Part shown: positions 19,049-29,100 of the stretch, one piece after another
Numbering within the stretch: the stretch's first letter is position 1
How the letters are laid out: the number at the start of each line of letters is the position of its first letter
Source: Flavipsychrobacter sp.
GTDB lineage: Bacteria > Bacteroidota > Bacteroidia > Chitinophagales > Chitinophagaceae
DNA: 64,000 bases
NCBI GenBank assembly: GCA_021155965.1
Contig: JAJNBJ010000009.1
Span: forward strand, 53,173-117,172
Direction: 5' to 3'
The notes under the pieces: generated by a model
What the model saw: only the letters and a program-made list of their open reading frames with translations
Told to the model about the DNA's origin: nothing
Database searches by the model: none
Made by a program: the position numbers and the translations under genes

Positions 19049-19798
19049 TTAATACAACTCTCCTGCAAGCCATTTCTTAAAATCGGCAGCACGTTCTGAA
19101 CTAACAACAGGTGTGTCTTTTACCGGGGGATGTAACTTGATGAGCACCCTTGCCTTACTGTATGTGCGCATATCGCTGATGGCTTTGAGCGTAACCACAT
19201 ATTGCCTGTTGATGCGGAAAAAATCGGTTGGGTTCAATAACTCTTCCAGCGTATCGAGATTATGGTCAAGTGGATATGAACGGCCTTCTTTATCGCGTGC
19301 ATAAGTGTTTTTGTTCTCGCTGTAGCAATAAGCAATGTCTTCTACCGCCAATGATTTTATATGCTCGCCAAAGCGAATGACGAAGCGCTTCTTATAATCG
19401 GCTGAGAGCTCTTTCCGCCCATTTGCTGCAGGTTGAAATATGTGCTGAAACCTCTTCAGTTTTTGCAATGCATTTTCGAGATCAGCCTTTTTTATTGGTT
19501 TCAGTAAGTAATCAATACTTGTGGTAGCAAATGCCTCGATCGCGTATTGGTCGTAAGCAGTAGTGAAGATGATAGGACAGTTGATGTCAACCGCTTTAAG
19601 CAGGTCGAATGCAGTACCATCAGATAACTGAACATCGAGCAAAAGCAAGTCGGGGTGGGCATTCTGGACAAACCATTTACGTGCAGCATCCACAGTGTCA
19701 TGGTGCGCTGCTATCTGCGCATCAGGAGCTATCTCCTTAATGATCTTAGCCATTCTCTGGTAGGCTAAATGTTCATCTTCAATAATTACTATGTTCAT
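19049..19798 (-). CDS. LytTR-family response regulator
   Basis: The receiver domain (residues 1-120) has the acidic pair in VIIEDEH, the phosphoacceptor Asp55 in LLLLDVQ, Thr79 and Lys100 in DYLLKP. A LytTR DNA-binding domain follows (residues ~140-249) with DIAYCYSENKNTYA and FFRINRQYVV. Proteins of this type bind direct repeats as dimers and are phosphorylated by LytS-type kinases. The partner is almost certainly the kinase encoded 167 bases upstream. Targets cannot be read from this sequence; the YceI/cytochrome/DUF5777 genes in the same run are plausible. Confidence 0.95.
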   Translation of the reverse strand: MNIVIIEDEHLAYQRMAKIIKEIAPDAQIAAHHDTVDAARKWFVQNAHPDLLLLDVQLSDGTAFDLLKAVDINCPIIFTTAYDQYAIEAFATTSIDYLLKPIKKADLENALQKLKRFQHIFQPAANGRKELSADYKKRFVIRFGEHIKSLAVEDIAYCYSENKNTYARDKEGRSYPLDHNLDTLEELLNPTDFFRINRQYVVTLKAISDMRTYSKARVLIKLHPPVKDTPVVSSERAADFKKWLAGELY

Positions 19799-19965
19799 CC
19801 TGTACTCATTTTATCAGCTTCAAAACGTCCGATACCACCTGCGCCGGAATTGCTCCGATTATATTTCACTATAAATTTTACCCTCCCGGGCCACGTTACT
19901 GTTTCAATGATACTACTCATCGCACAATAATGATGCCAGCCTTTTCAAATCTCTCATTGAGCGCC

Positions 19966-22848
19966 TCATAACAAAGGCAGCTGTACAACAAACTGGCTTC
20001 CATGTACCCCAAAGGAGACTGGGCTTTTCGTTAAGAGGGCATAGCGCTGTTTAATATTGACGAGGCCTATTCCCTCCCCTTTCTCCTGACTTATTTTAGG
20101 TTGTATAGGATTACGAACAGTCAGTTCGTGTTTTGTTGCAGTGATATAGATAGCCAACGGATGCGCTGCAGAAACAACATTGTGCTTAATGGCGTTCTCT
20201 ACCAGCAACTGTATAGCTAAAGGTACGATTTTCTTCGTTTCCAACACTTCATCGGGTATATCTATCTTTACTTTCAGTGCATCGCCAAACCTCGTTTGCT
20301 GAATATGTATGTAGTTCTCCAATATTTCCAGCTCGTCTTTCAGCGGAATAAGGTCTTTTTTACTGTGTGTAAGCATGTTGCGGTAAAGGTCGGCCAGGTG
20401 GGTTGTATAGTCAACCGCACTTTCCTTCTTCTCTTCTATTAATATGGAGAGGGCATACAGGCTGTTAAACAGAAAATGCGGATTTACCTGGCTTCTCAAG
20501 TGCTCATACTCGAACATCATTCTTTCCTGCTGGAGACGTGAGATACTTTTCAACCTCCTTTCCCGCAGCTTAATGTATAAATACAGCAGCAGGAAAACGA
20601 ATATGGAACCAAGCACATAAAACAAGTTGGTTTTCCAGAAAGGGGCGGCAATAGTAAATGAATAGCTGTCTTCACCCGGGTGATCGAAGGCGGGATTCAA
20701 AGCTACCTGCACCCTGAACTTATAGTCGCCGGGTGGCAGTTTAGGGAAACTTGCAGCAGCATCGTTAGTGTATATCCAATCATCATTGTACCCTTCGAGC
20801 ATATAGCGGTAATTCAGCCGCTCGTGGTTTGTGTAGCTGATACCGTCGAAAGCAAACCCTATGTAATTCTCGTCGTAGGTAAACTTATGCTTGTTGCCTG
20901 ACACCGCTTTGGAGTAAATAGTTGGATGTGCAATAAGCACAGCAGGCGCTATATCAAATTCGGCAGTTTTGTTTTTGAAAACAATGATGCCGTGCTGATA
21001 GGGCAGGTAAACATTGCCTTCATTGTCTTTTGCCAGGCAATTCAACGCGTTGGAAGTGCTATCTATCCCAATGCCTAAGGCACTATTGTAATGGCGGAAA
21101 TACCTGCTTTTGGGATACCACTCATCTATACAGCGCTGGTAAACGGAAATAACCTGCCCGGATGCATTTGCCATTACTGCCGAGATATTGATATCGGGGA
21201 ATTGAGTTTCAGGCAAACGCAGGTTTTCCCAATTGCCATTATGATAACGATGCAGGTCGCGCTGCATGGTTGCAGCCCAAACATCACCTGCTTTGTCCTC
21301 CGTGATACTGTACACCACTTTGCTGCCTGCGGCAAAAGTTGAATCCCAGTGGTAATACTTCTGGCCATCATACATGCACACCCCCGCTCCATCCGTAGCC
21401 ATCCACATATTGCCTTTACTATCGGGGAACAGCTGGTACACGTAATCGCTGCCTATTCCTGTTTTTTTACCGTGGTGCTTTACGAGGTTTATCTTTCCAT
21501 CAACAGGATAGCTTAATTCTTCCACTCCTTTCAAACCTGCCAGCCAGATGTTGTTTGGCGTACCTGAAATACTAAGCACACTTGCATCTTCTCCAAGCTC
21601 CTCTATTCCCTCCAGCTTTATCGCGGTATTGCCATTTTGCTCGTAATACAACCCGTCCCCGAAAGTGCCTATCCATAGCCTGTCCTCCTTGTCAATGAAC
21701 AGACTTGTGATATTTGCATTTGCCGTAAAGATATGCTCCATTGAAGGTATCGTATCTTTAAACAGCAACTGGTACAGGTCTTTTTTTAATGCCACCAGCA
21801 ACGAGTTATTGTCCCACACCATAGCAGTTACATCGTATAAAGAATAGGGGGCGCCCAGCCTTATATTGCGCAGATACTCACCGGTCACCATCATCAATCC
21901 TTTATTGGTACCGCACCATATATTGCCAGCGCGGTCGAGCAACAATTTTTCAAGGCTTTTACCCGGATAATGGACCGGGTGGCATTCTGCTGTGCCATTG
22001 TTCATTTTAATTTCCAGGAGGTAGCCATCCTCTGTTGCCGCCCATGCGCGGTAACCTGCAACCGGCAGTATATAATTTACCTGGCCATATGCCCACTCCT
22101 CCCCTTCATCAAGTATGGAGTTAATGGTTTTATGTTCGTCATCGTAAATAGCTATACCCTTTTCCTGCGTGCCAATGAGATAAAGACGGGTGCCCGGAAT
22201 TTTACTAATGCAACTGACAATATTATCCGGGAGGCCATCGCGGGTAGTATATTTATTAACTGATATTCTATTGCCCGCGAGCGAAATGTCGTTTATACCT
22301 TCGTCTGTAGCAACCAGCAACCTATTTCCGGAGATTGCAAAGTCGTAAACGAAATCATCGGACAGCCCGTTAGCAGTGTTGAACGGCATAGCGACGCCAT
22401 TCATAATAACAAACAAACCTTGTTCTTCTGTGCCCGCAATAAGAAGGCCTTTACCAGCAGCATGCAGTGATGTGACAGAAGAAGAAGGGCCATTCTTAAT
22501 ATATAATGGAAAGACGACCTGGCCCGACACAACACCGATCTTTCCGTTGCTATACCCCACCCAAACGGTTTTGCCAGCAACGGCAACAGCCGTTACGGGC
22601 TGGTGAACGCTGTCCTGTATCTTAACAAATTTACTGCCGTTATAGCTGAAAAGCCCGTTATCTGTACCGAGCCATATGTAGCCAATGGCGCCTTGCTGTA
22701 ATGCATTTACCTTAACAGGTGTATGTGTTTCGGTCAAAGGGAAATCACGCACAAAAGGTTGTTGCGCATTTGCAAAGTATGAGCATACGATAAGCAATAC
22801 CGTGAGGATAACGCGCATATGTGCTGAGCTTCCGACAAATGTACTCAT
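19966..22848 (-). CDS. Propeller-type sensor histidine kinase (LytS-like)
   Basis: This 960-residue protein has a signal peptide, then a large periplasmic sensor made of two-component-regulator propeller repeats (for example IWLGTDNGLFSYNG, LWIGTFGDGLYYEQNG, MWMATDGAGVCMYDG). A Y_Y_Y domain (LNYRYMLEGYNDDWIYT), one membrane helix near residues 740-765 (LFYVLGSIFVFLLLYLYI), and a cytoplasmic His_kinase domain with His791 in NPHFLFNSLYAL follow. The ATPase has the N-box LLVENAIKHNV and GEGIGLVNI. Unlike classical one-piece systems it has no fused regulator; the LytTR regulator lies just downstream. Propeller sensors in this phylum often detect carbohydrates, but the ligand here is unknown. It follows the DUF5777 gene by 6 bases. 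Confidence 0.94.
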   Translation of the reverse strand: MSTFVGSSAHMRVILTVLLIVCSYFANAQQPFVRDFPLTETHTPVKVNALQQGAIGYIWLGTDNGLFSYNGSKFVKIQDSVHQPVTAVAVAGKTVWVGYSNGKIGVVSGQVVFPLYIKNGPSSSVTSLHAAGKGLLIAGTEEQGLFVIMNGVAMPFNTANGLSDDFVYDFAISGNRLLVATDEGINDISLAGNRISVNKYTTRDGLPDNIVSCISKIPGTRLYLIGTQEKGIAIYDDEHKTINSILDEGEEWAYGQVNYILPVAGYRAWAATEDGYLLEIKMNNGTAECHPVHYPGKSLEKLLLDRAGNIWCGTNKGLMMVTGEYLRNIRLGAPYSLYDVTAMVWDNNSLLVALKKDLYQLLFKDTIPSMEHIFTANANITSLFIDKEDRLWIGTFGDGLYYEQNGNTAIKLEGIEELGEDASVLSISGTPNNIWLAGLKGVEELSYPVDGKINLVKHHGKKTGIGSDYVYQLFPDSKGNMWMATDGAGVCMYDGQKYYHWDSTFAAGSKVVYSITEDKAGDVWAATMQRDLHRYHNGNWENLRLPETQFPDINISAVMANASGQVISVYQRCIDEWYPKSRYFRHYNSALGIGIDSTSNALNCLAKDNEGNVYLPYQHGIIVFKNKTAEFDIAPAVLIAHPTIYSKAVSGNKHKFTYDENYIGFAFDGISYTNHERLNYRYMLEGYNDDWIYTNDAAASFPKLPPGDYKFRVQVALNPAFDHPGEDSYSFTIAAPFWKTNLFYVLGSIFVFLLLYLYIKLRERRLKSISRLQQERMMFEYEHLRSQVNPHFLFNSLYALSILIEEKKESAVDYTTHLADLYRNMLTHSKKDLIPLKDELEILENYIHIQQTRFGDALKVKIDIPDEVLETKKIVPLAIQLLVENAIKHNVVSAAHPLAIYITATKHELTVRNPIQPKISQEKGEGIGLVNIKQRYALLTKSPVSFGVHGSQFVVQLPLL

Positions 22849-22854
22849 TCCATA

Positions 22855-23808
22855 CTATGGTTTACCATCCCTGAACTCTTTTGGCCTGACGATGGTGAAT
22901 ACACGGGAAATATTGAAGCCCAGGTGGATATCGCCCTTCGTTACATCTCCTTTTGTTTGCCCGATAAATACACGTTCTGAAATGCCCGCCGAGCTTGTAA
23001 AGAAAATCTGGAAGACATGCCCCCCGGTCTCTATATCTGCACCAAGCGAGATAGAATTCGAATACCCACTAAGTTTATGGCCCGGTATGGTGTAATAATA
23101 TTCGCCGGTAAGTGCGATGCGCTTGCTCAGTTTTAAACGGCCTCCTGCACCGATGGCAAATACATCATTAGGCTCTGCCTCGCTGGCGACTAAATTATAG
23201 TGAATATAAGTGGGCATTAATTGCAGGGACAGATGCTGGTTGAACTTTCGCGCTATGAGCAGTTGATTGACGTAGAACAGGCGATTGCTCAGGTAATATT
23301 TAAAGCCGGGAATATTCACTACATCCATAGTTCTTGCCGATATACTGCCGAGGTAACTGATACTGAGCGGGTGTCGCCCATTGACCGTCTGGCGCATCAG
23401 TTTAACTTTTGCATAACCGTCGTATTCCTTTTCGAAGCTGCTTCTGCCGACGCCTATCATCAGCCAGTCGGCGATGCCATAATCGAAACTGAATTTAGTA
23501 ATGGCATTATCGAGGCCGTACAAATTCTTGATACCCTCGTTCAACTGCCCGAACCGGTGAGCGATCCTGAAATCGAGTACGCCTGTACCTATATTCTCAA
23601 TACTATGCCCATTGATAATGCGTGTAGCTTTAAAAGTAGCCGAAGTATAATAGCCTGGGGAGCCTTTTACAGGATGCTGCTGATCTAAGATCTTCTCGAG
23701 GTCTGCGTTGTTACCAAAGGCGGTATCCTGAACCTGCCCATATGCACATGGCAGACATAAGGCCACACTCAAGATGAACAACAGTAATACTTTTACGTTC
23801 ATCTGCAT
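22855..23808 (-). CDS. DUF5777-family beta-barrel protein
   Basis: From the ATG at 23808 (or 23802) the protein has a signal peptide (VKVLLLFILSVALCLPCAYG) followed by the family pattern PVKGSPGYYTSATFKATRII, ENIGTGVLDFRIAHRFGQ and DNAITKFSFDYGIADWLMIG. An earlier in-frame ATG at 23922 would add 38 residues that spoil the signal peptide. Alternating hydrophobic strands to the C-terminus fit an outer-membrane barrel. Such proteins are often encoded beside YceI-like proteins and cytochrome-like lipoproteins, as here. The molecular role is not established. Confidence 0.85.
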   Translation of the reverse strand: MQMNVKVLLLFILSVALCLPCAYGQVQDTAFGNNADLEKILDQQHPVKGSPGYYTSATFKATRIINGHSIENIGTGVLDFRIAHRFGQLNEGIKNLYGLDNAITKFSFDYGIADWLMIGVGRSSFEKEYDGYAKVKLMRQTVNGRHPLSISYLGSISARTMDVVNIPGFKYYLSNRLFYVNQLLIARKFNQHLSLQLMPTYIHYNLVASEAEPNDVFAIGAGGRLKLSKRIALTGEYYYTIPGHKLSGYSNSISLGADIETGGHVFQIFFTSSAGISERVFIGQTKGDVTKGDIHLGFNISRVFTIVRPKEFRDGKP

Positions 23809-23932
23809 ATTTTTTATTTTTTTAAATGCCAGATGGCATTCCCTTGAGCTATAGAATTGGTTCAACTGTTGAATATTCATTCGTCTGTGTGCTAAACATA
23901 AACTTTCGAATGGTCGTTTCATCGCTGATAAT

Positions 23933-24352
23933 TTAATTGTTTTGAGCCCCCTGGTTTATCCAGCTAATTATTTGCCCCAGTTTGCAATCATTCAATTTTG
24001 TACCGTTCTTCGGCATATGCACATAACCGGGGGCATGCGTTATGGCGCCGATTATCCTGCCGCTTAATACTACTGACCGCACACCATGATAGTTATCGAG
24101 CGTATAGCCACCGGTGGCAGAGCCTGTAGCGTGACAACCTGCCAATGCACAGTTCTGCTGAAAAATATATTTCACGGTGCGTTCGTAGGATATATTCATG
24201 GTATCGCACCCCACGCCACCTGGAAACGCACCTTTGGGATATAATGCGTCTTCGCTATCGCGGTAGCAGCCAAATACCAGGAAAGAAAATGCAGCGAGCA
24301 GGCACAGGACCTGCACTTTTCTTTTTACGATATTTAGAATAGCGTTGTGCAT
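23933..24352 (-). CDS. Cytochrome c-like lipoprotein
   Basis: Starting at 24352 the 139-residue protein has a lipoprotein signal ending in FSFLVFGC. The mature part matches small Bacteroidota c-type cytochrome-like lipoproteins, with YIFQQNCALAGCHATG, TLDNYHGVRSVV, GAITHAPGYVHMPKNG and a C-terminal IISWINQGA helix. The heme-attachment site is spaced C-x4-C-H instead of the usual C-x2-C-H. The Met in VHMPKNG is a candidate distal ligand. It starts 7 bases after the YceI-like gene and is followed by the DUF5777 barrel, suggesting a periplasmic or outer-membrane redox set. An alternative ATG at 24388 would lengthen the signal by 12 residues. Confidence 0.78.
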   Translation of the reverse strand: MHNAILNIVKRKVQVLCLLAAFSFLVFGCYRDSEDALYPKGAFPGGVGCDTMNISYERTVKYIFQQNCALAGCHATGSATGGYTLDNYHGVRSVVLSGRIIGAITHAPGYVHMPKNGTKLNDCKLGQIISWINQGAQNN

Positions 24353-24359
24353 TCTGCAT

Positions 24360-24920
24360 TTATGAACTGGGTTTCTGTACCAGCACAAGGTTCACCGATA
24401 CGTTTATCTCCGGCGATAATTTGTCGGAAACTATTCTTGGTATTTTAATGTTATGATCGGCAAGCAGGACAATGAAATCGGACTGCACGGATATCGTGCC
24501 GTCTTTGCAAACTATATGGCATTTAATGATACGCTGCCGTTCCACGCCATGAATAGTGAGTTTGCCCTTTGCCCTTATATTGTATTCGCCATCTTTGGTA
24601 AAATCAACATCCTCAATTATTTTCCCCGAGTAAGCAGCAAGCGGGAATAGATCGCTTTCCATGTAGTTCTCGTTAAAATGCTCTTTCTGGCGGGGGCTGT
24701 TAAACCCCTGGAAAGAGGCAATGCTTATCCTGAACAGGAACGTTCTTTTTGATACATGCACAGCGCCGATAAGATTTTTAGAGGCTGCTTTTATCATTTC
24801 CAGCGGGGCATCGGAATGGAAGCGTATTGTGCCGCCTGTTACCTGGTATATGTCCTTCTGCCCGGATGCAAAGCCGGTATGAAAGACGATCATATACAGT
24901 AAAAATGCCAGTTGCCTCAT
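24360..24920 (-). CDS. YceI-like periplasmic protein
   Basis: The 186-residue product has a short signal peptide ending near ASG and the YceI lipocalin-like pattern: TIRFHSDAPLEMIKAAS, an NLIGAVHVSKRTFLFRI strand pair, HFNENYMESDLFPLA and GKLTIHGVERQRII. YceI relatives bind isoprenoid-type lipids in the periplasm. It is the first gene of a run leading through the cytochrome-like lipoprotein and DUF5777 barrel into the kinase/regulator pair. The divergent gene at 24981 starts 60 bases away, so promoters for both directions lie in 24921-24980. Confidence 0.85.
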   Translation of the reverse strand: MRQLAFLLYMIVFHTGFASGQKDIYQVTGGTIRFHSDAPLEMIKAASKNLIGAVHVSKRTFLFRISIASFQGFNSPRQKEHFNENYMESDLFPLAAYSGKIIEDVDFTKDGEYNIRAKGKLTIHGVERQRIIKCHIVCKDGTISVQSDFIVLLADHNIKIPRIVSDKLSPEINVSVNLVLVQKPSS

Positions 24921-24955
24921 TGATCCGAACGCTGATTTTGAAAGTAAATTTATAC

Positions 24956-24963
24956 TATCTTTC
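24956..24963 (+). promoter_or_regulatory. Possible promoter of the TIGR03118-type gene
   Basis: TATCTTTC matches TAnnTTTG at all but the last base and lies 17 bases before the TTG start codon. TTTG at 24937-24940 could be the -33 element, but the 15-base spacing is shorter than the usual 19-20. This is a weak call. Confidence 0.3.
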
Positions 24964-24980
24964 CAGTAAATAAGAGGGAT

Positions 24981-26024
24981 TTGAATTCATTTGCCCATGT
25001 TATACTGTTATTGCCCTTGATCGCACTGGTCAGCTGCAGGCATGACCACCTGCCATCGTTATCTACGGGAGGGAAAGACTATGTGCAGGTGAACCTTGTG
25101 GCAGATACAGCAGGTTTTGGCGCTGCAAGGGTGGATACTAACCTTGGCAACCCCTGGGGGATATCTATGAGCAAATCGGGCACTTTCTGGTTGTCGTGCA
25201 ATACTACCGGAACTACTGTTGTATATGATGAAGAGGGCAATGAAAAGTTTCCGGCGGTAGCGATACCCTTTGGTGGTATGCACAGGGGCTCATCGCCTAC
25301 GGGTGCAGTGTTTAACGGGACTTCAAACTTCCTGGTGAGTGGCAAGATCGCAAGGTTTATTTATTGCACGGAAGAAGGTACAATTGCAGCGTGGGCAACC
25401 GGAGATTCGACGGTTACGATGGCAGACAGGTCGGCGGCAAAGGCTGTGTATAAAGGACTGGAGATAGCCAATGATGGCACAGGGGATTTTATTTATGCTG
25501 CGGATTTTTACAATAACAGGATAGATGTGTTTGACAAGTCATTTAACTACCTGGCCCACCGGACAATGACCGACCCTGATATACCGGCCGGGTTTGCGCC
25601 ATTTAACATCAGGAACATAGGAGGAAAATTGTACGTGGCGTATGCCAAGCAGATAGCACTTAGCCAGGATGATGAAAAAGGGCCGGGCAACGGGTTTGTG
25701 AACATTTTTAACCCTGATGGAACATTTATAAAAAGATTTGTCTCCCAGGGGGCACTTAATTCACCTTGGGGTATTATGCAACCACCAAAGGCATTCGGGC
25801 AGGATACGAATGTGATACTTATCGCTAACTGGGGCGATGGGCGAATAAACGTATATGATACAGCCGGAACATTAAAGGGCCCATTGGGTTTTGATGGCAC
25901 ACCTATCATTATCAATGGCTTGTGGGATATCGCATTTCATCCAGCCAGTAATACAAGGCTTTATTTTACCGCCGGGCCGGGGGACGAGCAGTACGGATTA
26001 TTCGGGTACCTGGAACTTAAATAG
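24981..26024 (+). CDS. TIGR03118-family lipoprotein
   Basis: The frame opens with TTG at 24981; there is no ATG between the preceding in-frame stop and the signal sequence, so TTG is the likely start, with a purine-rich AGAGGGA just before it. The signal ends in a lipobox, LIALVSC. The 347-residue product shows the family pattern: LGNPWGISMSKSGTFWLSCN, a Gly/Thr-rich middle, IYAADFYNNRIDVFD, and NSPWGIMQPP with LIANWGDGRINVYD near the end. The fold is expected to be a beta-propeller. Its function is unknown. It is probably monocistronic and divergent from the YceI gene. Confidence 0.88.
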   Translation: MNSFAHVILLLPLIALVSCRHDHLPSLSTGGKDYVQVNLVADTAGFGAARVDTNLGNPWGISMSKSGTFWLSCNTTGTTVVYDEEGNEKFPAVAIPFGGMHRGSSPTGAVFNGTSNFLVSGKIARFIYCTEEGTIAAWATGDSTVTMADRSAAKAVYKGLEIANDGTGDFIYAADFYNNRIDVFDKSFNYLAHRTMTDPDIPAGFAPFNIRNIGGKLYVAYAKQIALSQDDEKGPGNGFVNIFNPDGTFIKRFVSQGALNSPWGIMQPPKAFGQDTNVILIANWGDGRINVYDTAGTLKGPLGFDGTPIIINGLWDIAFHPASNTRLYFTAGPGDEQYGLFGYLELK

Positions 26025-26049
26025 CCCAAAAACATCAGAGAATAAAAGT

Positions 26050-26057
26050 TACCTTTG
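26050..26057 (+). promoter_or_regulatory. Candidate promoter of the HNOBA-like hybrid kinase gene
   Basis: TACCTTTG is a full match to the Bacteroidota -7 element and lies 97 bases before the ATG at 26154. The leader between them is AT-rich and untranslated. No good -33 TTG was identified. Confidence 0.5.
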
Positions 26058-26153
26058 CCAGAGTCATAAATATCATTTGTTTTCATATAATGTTGATTAT
26101 ATGAAATTTTAAATCATAAAAGTAAAAGTGATATTTTTACTCGTGTATTAACT

Positions 26154-29100
26154 ATGGTTGCAACTGTATTTTCATTTGGGACTGAGCAATTTAACCGCAT
26201 CTTCCCATTTTACATACTGATAGACAGTAACTGCAGAATTACCTCCCTGGGTAAGTCCATAGTGAAGTTATGCCCGGTGAAGACAGGGCAGCAATTCAAT
26301 GAGTGCTTTCATTTAAAGTACCCCCAGGTAAAAACCGCTGATTTCAGGTCGCTTAAGGAAATTGCCAACCAGGTAGCGCTGCTGAATTTGCATGGCGGAA
26401 AAAAAGGTATACTGCGGGGGCAATTCGAATACCTGGAGACAGAGAACCAACTGCTGTTCATTGGTACGCCGAAGTTCAATTCGATGGACGAGGTGGAAGA
26501 AGAGAACCTTTCGATTGATGACTTTGCTGCACATGATTCGCTTATAGACCAACTGAACACATTACAGGAGCACGAAACTGCTATCAAGGACATAAAGGGT
26601 TTGCTGAAATCTGCGAAACAGCAGAACAATGCGCTGAAATACAGTGAGCATCTGTGGAAATTTGCGCTGAACGGGAATGGGGATGGCATATGGCAATATG
26701 ACTTTAAAAATGAAGATGGCATCAACTTTACCCACGACAAGGTAAAACTGGGCGAGAATGGACAGGACGAGTTTAGTTATAAGCGGTGGCTGGGGTCCAT
26801 ACACCCTGATGATATAGAAAGCGTAAACAATGCATTTGCAGCCTACATAAAAGGTGAAGCGGAGCAGTTCATGGTGGAGCACCGGCTAAAGGATAAGGAA
26901 GGCACTTATAAGTATTTCATCACCCGGGGTATTATTGTTGAGCGGGATAAAGAAAATAAGCCTAGCCTGATCATAGGAACGGTAACAGATATAGACCAGC
27001 AAAAGCAATTGGAGTTCCAGTTGAAAGAAGCTGCCAACCGGTTGTTCTTCCTGATCAAGAATCTTGATTCAGGGGTTGTGATAGAGAGCAAGGACCAGAA
27101 GATACTTTTGGTGAACGACCAGTTCTGCAAGTTTTTAGGTATCCAGGAAAATCCTGAACAACTGATAGGGATGAACTTTGCGGTTGCGATGCGCAACAGC
27201 AAAAACCTTTACAAAGACCCCGATGCGGTAATGCTGCGCATTAACCAGATACTTGACCAGAAGCAGCTTGCACTGAATGAAATGGTGGAGCTTGCGGATG
27301 GCAGGTTCTTTAAGCGTGATTACGTACCTGTGTACCTTGACGGCAAATTCGAAGGGCACCTGTGGCAATATGTGGATGTGACCGAGCAGGTAGTGGCAAA
27401 GAAGAAAATGGAAGAGCAAAAGGTATTCTATGAGAATGTGCTCAATAACATTCCTGCGGATATAGTAACCTTCAGCCCGAACCATGAATACCTGTTCATA
27501 AACCCCACATCCATAAAGAACCCGCAGCTGAGGGAATGGATGATAGGCAAACGTGACGAAGATTTCTGCATCTACCGCAACAAACCAATGACCATAGCCA
27601 AGGAACGAAGGGCTTTGTTCAATAAAGTACTGGAATCAAAGAAATTGCACTCATGGGAAGATAAAGTGACAACACCGGGCGGCACAGTAGAATACCACTT
27701 GCGCAATATGTACCCCGTGCTCAATGAGAAGAACGAGGTGACGCAGGTGATAGGGTTCGGGTTAGATATTACTGCAGTTAAGAAGATAGAGGAGCAACTG
27801 AAAATAAATGAGAAACGGTTCCGCGACCTGTTCAATTACAGCCAGGCATTCATCAGCACACACGACCTCGACGGTAAGATAATCACCATGAACCCTGCTA
27901 TGTGCGACCTGCTCGGGTATAGTGAAAAAGAGCTGGTAGGCAAAATGCTTACCGACTTCATCCCAAAGGACGACATTAAAAAGTTCTATACCGATTACCT
28001 GGAGAAAGTTATTACCCACGGCAATGCAACGGGCGTATTAAAAGTATTGAGCAAAAAGAACAGGGAATCATTCCTGCTGTATAAGAACTTCAAGGTAGAA
28101 GAAGAAAATTCGGAGCCCTACATTATTGGCTTCTCTCAGGATATTACAGAGCGTGTGAATGCAGAGAAGGAATTACTAGCTGCGAAAAAAGTTACGGAAG
28201 ACTCACACAGGGCAAAGGAGATATTCCTTGCGAACATGAGCCACGAGATAAGGACGCCGATGACCGGCATACTGGGCATCGCTAACCTGCTGTCTAAAAC
28301 AGAGCTTGATGAACAGCAGAAGAAATTTACCAAGCTTATCTCAGAATCAGCAAACAACCTGCTCACCATAGTAAACGATGTACTGGATATTGAGAAGATA
28401 GCCGCAGGCAAAATAGACCTTGAATTTATCCCCTTCAGAATTGAGGACAAGGTATTTACAACGCTGCAGTCTTTCCAGTTCAAAGCTGAAGACAAGAACA
28501 TCAACCTGCTGCTGAACAGTACATTGCCCGACGACCTGGTGGTAATAGGCGACCCATACAGGCTGAGCCAGATCATCAATAACCTGCTGAGCAATGCGCT
28601 GAAGTTCACTTACGAAGGTGAAATATCTATTAACATGGACTACAAGACCAGCGATGAGTCTAAATCCATCATCATAGAGATACAGGTACAGGATTCCGGC
28701 ATAGGTATAAAAGAAGATAAGCTTACGGATATCTTCAACCCATATGTGCAGGCAACATCTGATACAACAAGGAAGTATGGAGGAACAGGATTAGGGCTGA
28801 CCATCTGCAAGAACCTTGTGGAAATGCAGGGGGGTAAGATAGGCGTAACCAGTAAACTGAATGAAGGCACTACCTTCACTTTCCATATACCTTATGAGAA
28901 AGGCGATGTATCGCAGTTGCCGGATGAGAGCAGGGAAGACCTGAACTTTAAAGACCTTGAATCGGTAAATATACTTGTTGCAGAAGATGTGGAGCTCAAC
29001 CAGTTCCTCATCAAACACATATTGGAATCGTGGGGCTGCGAAGTGACGGTGGTAGCGAACGGAAGAGAGGCCGTGGAGAAAGTGAGGAAACAGCAGTTCG

